Source: JBAJNL01 sp036881885 (GTDB lineage Bacteria; Pseudomonadota; Alphaproteobacteria; Holosporales; Hepatobacteraceae). Taken from it: a stretch of DNA of 10,310 nt. The notes beneath the pieces were generated by a model that searched no databases, was not told the origin of the DNA, and was given only the letters and a program-made list of their open reading frames with translations. The DNA lies in assembly GCA_036881885.1 (NCBI GenBank), contig JBAJNL010000042.1, positions 1-10,310 on the forward strand. Reading direction: 5' to 3'. Below are positions 6,214 to 10,310 of this stretch, piece by piece; the stretch's first letter is position 1, and each line of letters begins with the position of its first letter. The position numbers and the translations under genes are program-made.

Positions 6214-7226
6214 TGTCTCCTTTAACCAAGCGTCGCTTGCAAGCTTTTTGTGCACAAAAAAGAGCCTATTACAGCTTTTGGTTACTTGTGGGCGTGTGTG
6301 CTTTGGTGATGTGCGCAAATGTGATTTGCAACAAGGTGCCTTATGTTGTGTGGTATGAAGGCAAGCTTTATGTGCCGCTTCTGCACAGCTATCCTGAAAG
6401 TGTTTTTGGGGGTGACTTAGACATCGAAGCTGACTTTAGAGACCCTGTCTTAAAGGCCTCGATTGCCAACAAAGGGGGGTGGATGATTTGGCCGCCAGTG
6501 CCTTATGATGCCGCGTCCGTTAATCACAATCAGCAGGCGCCCGCGCCGCCTTCGACCGCCAATTGGCTGGGTACCGATGATCAGGGGCGCGATATTTTGG
6601 CGCGTTTGTTTTATGGGTTGCGTACCTCTTTGCTGTTTGGTTTTTTCTTGGCGGGCGCAAGCTTGGTGCTGGGTGTGTTGATGGGTGCTGTGCAGGGATA
6701 TTTTGGGGGGCTGGTTGATTTGTGTGGCCAGCGTTTTTTAGAAATTTGGTCTAGCTTGCCTATTCTTTTTATTCTTATTGTGTTGTCCAGTTTTGTCGAG
6801 CCAAGTTTGGGCTGGCTTTTGGGAATTATGCTTTTGTTCTCATGGATGGGTCTTTCGGGCCTTGTGCGTGCTGAATTTTTAAGGGCGCGCACTTATGATT
6901 ATGTAAAAGCGGCGCAATTGCTTGGGGTCAGCACGCCGCAGCTGATGTGGCGCCACATGCTGCCCAACACCATGATTGCAACGCTGACTTATCTGCCATT
7001 CTTGGTGAATTATGGCATTACCGTTTTAACGTCCCTTGATTTTTTAGGCTTTGGTTTGCCGCTGGGTACAGCGTCTTTGGGCGAGCTTTTAACGCAAGCT
7101 AAAAACAATCTTTATGCGCCGTGGATCGGTCTTGTGGCCTTTTGCAGTATTTCTTTTCTTTTAACCCTGATTGCGTTTGTGGGTGAAGGTTTACGCGATG
7201 CGTTTGATGCGCATACAAAGATTTAA
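6213..7226 (+). CDS. yejE: Peptide ABC transporter permease YejE
   Basis: Second permease subunit of the YejABEF-type peptide importer, pairing with YejB in the inner membrane. The 337-residue product begins with the YejE-type cytoplasmic stretch SPLTKRRLQAFCAQKRAYYS, one helix, and a periplasmic insert (about 45-115) containing YPESVFGGDLDIEADFRDP and WMIWPPVPYD. Next come GTDDQGRDILARLFYGLRTS, the classic DppC/OppC entry to the transport domain, and the coupling loop AAQLLGVSTPQLMWRHMLPN from residue 233. The C-terminus has LDFLGFGLP, SLGELLTQAKNN and VGEGLRDAFD. The start codon overlaps the yejB stop, which implies translational coupling. No yejF ATPase gene follows; the next gene is fliQ after 77 bp, so the ATPase must be encoded elsewhere or be shared. 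Confidence 0.95.
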   Translation: MSPLTKRRLQAFCAQKRAYYSFWLLVGVCALVMCANVICNKVPYVVWYEGKLYVPLLHSYPESVFGGDLDIEADFRDPVLKASIANKGGWMIWPPVPYDAASVNHNQQAPAPPSTANWLGTDDQGRDILARLFYGLRTSLLFGFFLAGASLVLGVLMGAVQGYFGGLVDLCGQRFLEIWSSLPILFILIVLSSFVEPSLGWLLGIMLLFSWMGLSGLVRAEFLRARTYDYVKAAQLLGVSTPQLMWRHMLPNTMIATLTYLPFLVNYGITVLTSLDFLGFGLPLGTASLGELLTQAKNNLYAPWIGLVAFCSISFLLTLIAFVGEGLRDAFDAHTKI

Positions 7227-7303
7227 CCAAGCGCTTATTTTTTATTAAGACTTTTTCGCAAAACTTTTTTAAAACAAATGCTTGTGGGTGTGTGTGGTAA
7301 AAA
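7227..7303. other. Short yejE-fliQ spacer
   Basis: Seventy-seven bases rich in A and T, with T runs at 7238-7243 and 7265-7270. It contains the palindrome AAGCGCTT (7229-7236) but no real hairpin before a T run, so I cannot call a terminator. I find no sigma54, sigma28 or CtrA-type site upstream of fliQ. fliQ may be read through from yejBE or use a promoter I cannot see. Confidence 0.4.
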
Positions 7304-7582
7304 ATGACCGGTGCTGATGTTCTTGATCTTGCGCGCATGGGTATTTGGCTAACGTTGCGTGTGGCAGGGCCGCTTTTGCTGTTGGCCTTGTTGCTAGGTG
7401 TTGCGGTTTCATTGTTTCAGGCTTTAACACAAATTCAAGAGTTCACCTTAACCTTTGTGCCTAAAATTCTGGGGGTGCTTGTGTTGTTATTTCTTTTGCT
7501 GCCTTGGTATGGCGATCTTTTTAAAACCTTTGCGGATGATTTATTTGATCGCATTGTGCGCATTGGAATGCCGCCCCTGTGA
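7304..7582 (+). CDS. fliQ: Flagellar export gate protein FliQ
   Basis: Small inner-membrane subunit of the flagellar type III export gate, packing with FliP and FliR. At 92 residues it has the family length and two long hydrophobic helices (about 17-40 and 53-72) joined by the conserved loop LFQALTQIQEFTLTFVPKI. The N-terminus MTGADVLDLARMGIWLTL is also typical. The ATG at 7304 has only a poor ribosome binding site (TGTGGTAAAAA precedes it). Its TGA overlaps the GTG start of fliR. The loop and the partner genes favour the flagellar form over injectisome SctS proteins. Confidence 0.94.
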   Translation: MTGADVLDLARMGIWLTLRVAGPLLLLALLLGVAVSLFQALTQIQEFTLTFVPKILGVLVLLFLLLPWYGDLFKTFADDLFDRIVRIGMPPL

Positions 7583-8322
7583 ACGCCCTTTTGCACATGT
7601 TTGCAGCTTATGCAGACACCTATTTTTTAACAGCAGCGCGTCTTTTTTGTTTTTTGTTGTGCGTGCCCGGTTTTGGTGATTTGCAAGTGCCGCGGCGTAT
7701 CAGGTTTTTGATGGCTGTAGCGATTTGTTTTGTGGTGGTGCCGCTTTTAAACGTGCAAGCTGTTTTTTCTTTTTCAATGCTTTTCCAAGAGTGCTTGCTT
7801 GGTTTTTTTGTGGGCACGTTGGTGCGTTTGTTTTTTGACAGTTTTGTGATGGCAGGTGCGCTGATTAGCCAACAAACAAGTTTTGGCAATACCATGCGTG
7901 CAGCGCTTTCGCACGAGGTACGCGATGTGTTTTCGGTGTTTTGTCATCTTTATTTTATCACGTTGTTTTTTTGTTATGATTTGCACCTACTTCTTATACG
8001 CGGTCTGTGTGACAGCTATCATGTGCTACCCTTGGGGCATAACTTTTGGGAGATGGACTTTTTAGAGTCGCTGACGCATATCTTGACCAAAGGGATGAAG
8101 GCTGCTTTTTCTTTAACCATTCCTTTTTGGGTTATGGGTATTTTTTACTACGTTATTTTAGGGCTGTTAAACCGTTTGGTGCCTATGATGCCCGTTTTTT
8201 TTGTCGGACAGCCTTTTGTGATTTTTGGCGTTTTACTGATGATGATTTTGTGCTTAAGCCGTTTTGCGTACCTTTTTTCAAGTTTATGGACAGATTTTCT
8301 TTATAGGCTTTTTCTCACATGA
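7579..8322 (+). CDS. fliR: Flagellar export gate protein FliR
   Basis: Multi-pass inner-membrane subunit that completes the FliP5-FliQ4-FliR1 gate. The 247-residue product shows the FliR start (YADTYFLTAARLFCFLLCVPGFGD) followed by VPRRIRFLMAVAICFVVVPLL, the conserved region with an Arg-Ile-Arg before a hydrophobic helix. The central part has GFFVGTLVRLFFDSFVMAGALISQQTSF, where family members have a G-x-x-I/L-D/S-x-Q pattern. The C-terminal segment YYVILGLLNRLVPMMPVFFVGQPF is a strong FliR signature. It starts with a GTG sharing bases with the fliQ stop and ends with a TGA sharing bases with the flhB ATG, so the three genes are translationally coupled. No ribosome binding site precedes it. 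Confidence 0.93.
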   Translation: MNALLHMFAAYADTYFLTAARLFCFLLCVPGFGDLQVPRRIRFLMAVAICFVVVPLLNVQAVFSFSMLFQECLLGFFVGTLVRLFFDSFVMAGALISQQTSFGNTMRAALSHEVRDVFSVFCHLYFITLFFCYDLHLLLIRGLCDSYHVLPLGHNFWEMDFLESLTHILTKGMKAAFSLTIPFWVMGIFYYVILGLLNRLVPMMPVFFVGQPFVIFGVLLMMILCLSRFAYLFSSLWTDFLYRLFLT

Positions 8323-9422
8323 GTGCAGAGAATCAAGATGATAGCCAAAAATCTGAACAACCTACGCAACATCGCATTGAAAAGTCGAAAGAGAAAGGCA
8401 ATATACCGCAAAGTCGTGATCTTTATCACGCGGTGATTTTTGCCTCTTTTTTGTTGTTTATGTGGCTGTGGGGGCGGCATTTTGTGACCTCACTTTTCAC
8501 CTTAGAGAGGAGCTTTTTAGAAGCTGCGGGCACACAAAGGGCCGATGGGCCGATGTTGCTTTATGCGGTGCGTCAGCTTTGTGGGCGTGTTGCGTGGCAT
8601 CTGTTGCTTTTTTTTCTGATGCTCTCTTGTGTGTTGATTGCAGGCTTGGGGTTGCAAACACGCTGGCGTCTTAAGCCAGACGCTTTGCAAATTGATCTGA
8701 GTAAGCTGTCTCCCCTAAAAGGGTTTAAGCGTCTTTTTTCACTGAAGAACCTTTTTGAATTTTTAAAGAGCTTCTTTAAATTCTGCGTGATTTTTTTGCT
8801 TCTTTTGTTTTTGGGCAAAGACATGTTTGGGGAAGCAAGCGGTTTTTGTGGTGCAGACCCCTTTTGGGCATTGTTGGGGGCCGAGGCTTTTATTAAGCGC
8901 GGTCTTATTTTTGCGCTTATTTTGATTTGTGTTATGGCCGCAGCTGACTATGGCTATCAGTGGTACAGCTGGTTAAGACAACTTCTAATGTCGCGTCGCG
9001 AAATTCTAGATGAACAAAAAGAAGTCGACAAAAACCCGCAAACTACCATGCGGCAAAGACAGTTTCGTCGCGATATGCAGCAAATGCGTGTTGCAAAAGA
9101 AAAAGTGCCAGAGGCTACCGTTTTGATTACAAACCCAACGCACTATGCCATGGCGCTGCTATGGACGCCACACCGTATGATGGCGCCAGAAGTTGTCGCA
9201 AAGGGCGCTGACAACGTTGCCCTTTATATGCGCAGAATAGCGGAAAAGCACAACATTCCGCGCGTTGAAAACCCAGAGCTTGCCCAGTCTTTGTATAAAA
9301 GCCTGAATGTGGGCGACGTGATTGCACCCGCACACTACAAAGCTGTGGCCGAAATCATTCGGTACGTCATGCGCCTGCGCGCGCAAAAAAGAGACGACAC
9401 AACGGTCGAGGCAAAAAGCTAA
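8319..9422 (+). CDS. flhB: Flagellar export switch protein FlhB
   Basis: Inner-membrane protein whose cytoplasmic domain switches export from rod/hook to filament substrates. The 367-residue product has the hydrophilic N-terminus with SEQPTQHRIEKSKEKGNIPQSRDL, about four helices between residues 38 and 215, and the conserved SPLKGFKRLFSLKNLFEFLKS between the second and third (131-151). The autocleavage motif NPTH is at residues 272-275, within VLITNPTHYAMAL, so self-cleavage between Asn and Pro is expected. The C-terminal domain continues VVAKGADNVALYMRRIAEKHNIPRVENPELAQSLYKSLNVGDVI, as in active FlhB proteins. Its ATG overlaps the fliR stop. fliQ-fliR-flhB is the gene order known from Caulobacter; fliP and flhA are not in view. 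The stop codon lies 3 bp from that of the leftward peptide gene. Confidence 0.96.
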   Translation: MSAENQDDSQKSEQPTQHRIEKSKEKGNIPQSRDLYHAVIFASFLLFMWLWGRHFVTSLFTLERSFLEAAGTQRADGPMLLYAVRQLCGRVAWHLLLFFLMLSCVLIAGLGLQTRWRLKPDALQIDLSKLSPLKGFKRLFSLKNLFEFLKSFFKFCVIFLLLLFLGKDMFGEASGFCGADPFWALLGAEAFIKRGLIFALILICVMAAADYGYQWYSWLRQLLMSRREILDEQKEVDKNPQTTMRQRQFRRDMQQMRVAKEKVPEATVLITNPTHYAMALLWTPHRMMAPEVVAKGADNVALYMRRIAEKHNIPRVENPELAQSLYKSLNVGDVIAPAHYKAVAEIIRYVMRLRAQKRDDTTVEAKS

Positions 9423-9431
9423 AGCTTAGCT
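9417..9431. terminator. Small inverted repeat spanning two convergent stop codons
   Basis: AGCTAA (9417-9422) and TTAGCT (9426-9431) are perfect complements around a 3-base loop, and each arm contains one stop codon: that of flhB and that of the leftward peptide gene. Read leftward the stem is followed by TTTTGC, so it may be a weak intrinsic terminator for the peptide gene. Read rightward there is no T run. A 6-bp, AT-containing stem is weak, so the terminator role is tentative. Confidence 0.3.
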
Positions 9432-9575
9432 GTCCTCTTCCTCATCGTCTTCATCCTCTTCTGCTTCATTCATAACAGCAATCGAAGCTGAAAGAGGTTG
9501 CGTAGAGAGTGCATGGGCTTTAAAAGAAACGGGTGCCAAAGCTAAAAGCAGCAGAAACCAGGATAAATTCTTCAT
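9426..9575 (-). CDS. Small exported peptide (49 aa) with acidic C-terminal tail, unknown function
   Basis: I do not recognise a family. The ATG at 9575 has an excellent ribosome binding site, AGGAGTT (read leftward, 9581-9587), and the frame ends with TAA at 9426-9428. The peptide begins MKNLSWFLLLLALAPVSFK, a textbook signal peptide with Lys in the n-region and a Leu-rich core, and reaches a likely signal peptidase I site AHA/LS after residue 22. The mature part would be about 27 residues: a short neutral stretch STQPLSASIAVM followed by NEAEEDEDDEEEDS, almost entirely Glu and Asp. There is no cysteine, so it is not a lipoprotein. It converges with flhB (3 bp between stops) and has its own candidate promoter. 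Possible roles include binding cations or basic peptides, but nothing in the sequence settles this. It is too short for many gene callers. Confidence 0.7.
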   Translation of the reverse strand: MKNLSWFLLLLALAPVSFKAHALSTQPLSASIAVMNEAEEDEDDEEEDS

Positions 9576-9580
9576 AAAAT

Positions 9581-9587
9581 AACTCCT
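9581..9587 (-). promoter_or_regulatory. Strong ribosome binding site for the small acidic peptide gene
   Basis: Read leftward this is AGGAGTT, with 5 bases between it and the ATG at 9575 (7 from AGGAG). It is the best Shine-Dalgarno match I saw in the window and the main reason to believe so short a gene. Confidence 0.7.
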
Positions 9588-9608
9588 TTAGGATCAATAA
9601 CGCGTCTC

Positions 9609-9636
9609 ATTCTAGAGAAATGTTTTTATTTTGCAA
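9609..9636 (-). promoter_or_regulatory. Candidate sigma70 promoter for the small acidic peptide gene
   Basis: Read leftward: TTGCAA (9631-9636) as -35, a 16-bp spacer, then TAGAAT (9609-9614) as -10, one mismatch from consensus. Transcription would start near 9602, giving a leader of about 27 bases that includes the AGGAGTT site. The region also lies inside the open N-terminal extension of lpxA on the other strand. Confidence 0.45.
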
Positions 9637-9745
9637 GATGCTTATTTTATGCGCTGATGGGTGCAAAATTTTTCTTGGTGTTTTGACTTTTAAAGCAAAA
9701 AATGTTCTTGTGAAAGAAGTTCTTTTTCGTGGCAGCATCAGGTTT

Positions 9746-10310
9746 TTGACAGCATTACACTCCTCACAATCTCAAAAGAGCACGATTCATCAAACAGCGA
9801 TTGTCTCGCCCAAAGCAAAGCTGGGAGACGGTGTGCGCATTGGGCCTTATTGTGTGGTGGGTGAGCATGTGACCCTTGGTAATCGTGTGGTTTTGCACTC
9901 GCACGTGGTAATTGAAGGTAGAACCACTTTGGACGATGCGTGCGTGGTGTATCCTTTTGCATCTATCGGACATGCACCGCAGGATATGAAATATGCAGGT
10001 GAGCCCTCAACGGTTTCTATTGGTGCCAAAACGGTGGTGCGCGAATATGTGACGGTGCAGCCAGGCACCAAAGCTGGTTTGATGGCGACCAAGGTGGGTG
10101 CCTCTTGTCTTTTGATGGCGTCAACGCATGTGGCGCATGATTGTGTAGTGGGTGATCATGTGGTGATGGCCAACAACGCAACGCTTGCCGGGCATGTTGT
10201 GGTGGGTGATGGCGCGGTGATCGGTGGTCTTGCGGCGATTCATCAATTTGTGCGTATCGGCAAAAAGGTGATGGTTTCGGGCACAACGGGCATTAGCCGC
10301 GATGTCATAC
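9746..10310 (+). CDS. lpxA: UDP-N-acetylglucosamine acyltransferase LpxA (partial, start uncertain)
   Basis: First enzyme of lipid A synthesis, moving a 3-hydroxyacyl chain from acyl carrier protein to UDP-GlcNAc in the cytosol as a trimer of left-handed beta helices. From 9785 the frame reads IHQTAIVSPKAKLGDGVRIG and continues in hexapeptide repeats to the window edge. By alignment to the E. coli enzyme, Asp74 and Lys76 are in PQDMKYAGE, His122 and the catalytic His125 in THVAHDC (catalytic codon 10136-10138), His144 in NATLAGH, and His160 in IHQF. Gly173, the chain-length ruler, is kept in VMVSGTTG, which suggests a long (C14-type) acyl chain. The family normally starts a few residues before IHxTAIV, but the codon there is AAG, not ATG. 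The nearest usual start is the TTG at 9746; GTG 9710 and ATG 9638 or 9620 are also in frame. None has a good ribosome binding site. The canonical neighbours lpxD and fabZ are not upstream. The 3' end lies outside the window. Confidence 0.9.
   Translation, partial: MTALHSSQSQKSTIHQTAIVSPKAKLGDGVRIGPYCVVGEHVTLGNRVVLHSHVVIEGRTTLDDACVVYPFASIGHAPQDMKYAGEPSTVSIGAKTVVREYVTVQPGTKAGLMATKVGASCLLMASTHVAHDCVVGDHVVMANNATLAGHVVVGDGAVIGGLAAIHQFVRIGKKVMVSGTTGISRDVI

Noticed and set aside
7227..7303. CtrA-type (TTAA-N7-TTAA), sigma54 or sigma28 promoter for fliQ, or a yejE terminator
   Set aside because: TTAA copies are present but spaced 18 and 20 bases apart rather than 7, no TGGCAC-N5-TTGC site exists, and the AAGCGCTT palindrome cannot form a useful stem before the T run.
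7304..9422. fliQ-fliR-flhB read as a virulence injectisome (SctS-SctT-SctU)
   Set aside because: FlhB has the flagellar-type N-terminus and C-terminal domain, FliR has the flagellar signature, and no injectisome genes are nearby. Flagellar assignment fits better.
9746..9774. TTGACA at 9746-9751 as a -35 box giving a leaderless lpxA transcript
   Set aside because: No acceptable -10 hexamer lies 16-18 bases downstream (ATCTCA or TCTCAA), so the -35 match alone does not support a promoter.

Overview
The window reads as a stretch of a Gram-negative alphaproteobacterial chromosome. The main reasons are the end of ftsK followed directly by lolA, a lipid A gene (lpxA), an alphaproteobacterial-type winged-helix regulator carrying the HTLETH recognition-helix motif, a K+-independent H+-pumping pyrophosphatase close to the Rhodospirillum type, and a fliQ-fliR-flhB operon as in Caulobacter. 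A host-associated lineage such as Holosporales is a plausible guess, but it is inference only. There are no RNA genes, insertion sequences, CRISPR arrays or phage genes that I can see.

Layout. Bases 1-3939 are a rightward, closely spaced run: the FtsK C-terminal tail, LolA (lipoprotein carrier), a HinT-type histidine triad protein, a winged-helix regulator with a decayed receiver domain, and the membrane pyrophosphatase HppA. Bases 3945-4835 hold a leftward, cysteine-rich, probably secreted protein of unknown function. It is followed by a 289-bp non-coding interval containing an extremely AT-rich block with A-tracts spaced exactly 11 bp apart. Bases 5125-7226 are the ABC permease pair yejB-yejE, lacking the binding protein (yejA) and ATPase (yejF) that usually flank it. 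Bases 7304-9422 are the flagellar export genes fliQ-fliR-flhB with 4-bp stop/start overlaps. Bases 9426-9575 (leftward) encode a 49-residue peptide with a signal peptide and an acidic tail, with a clear ribosome binding site and a reasonable promoter. From about 9746 to the window end lies the 5' two-thirds of lpxA, whose start codon is unusual.

How it fits together. Most recognised genes serve the envelope: chromosome translocation at the septum, lipoprotein transport, proton pumping, peptide import, flagellar protein export and lipid A synthesis. The two leftward genes are the unexplained part. Both are predicted to be exported, both are unlike any family I can name, both stand alone, and both end within 5 bp of the stop codon of a rightward housekeeping gene. 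The + strand stays G-rich over C even across the leftward cysteine-rich gene, so the skew looks replication-driven, with + as the leading strand.

The best candidates for something undescribed are the cysteine-rich protein, with three apparent tandem units built on C-x4-C pairs, together with its curved-DNA upstream region, and the small acidic exported peptide.
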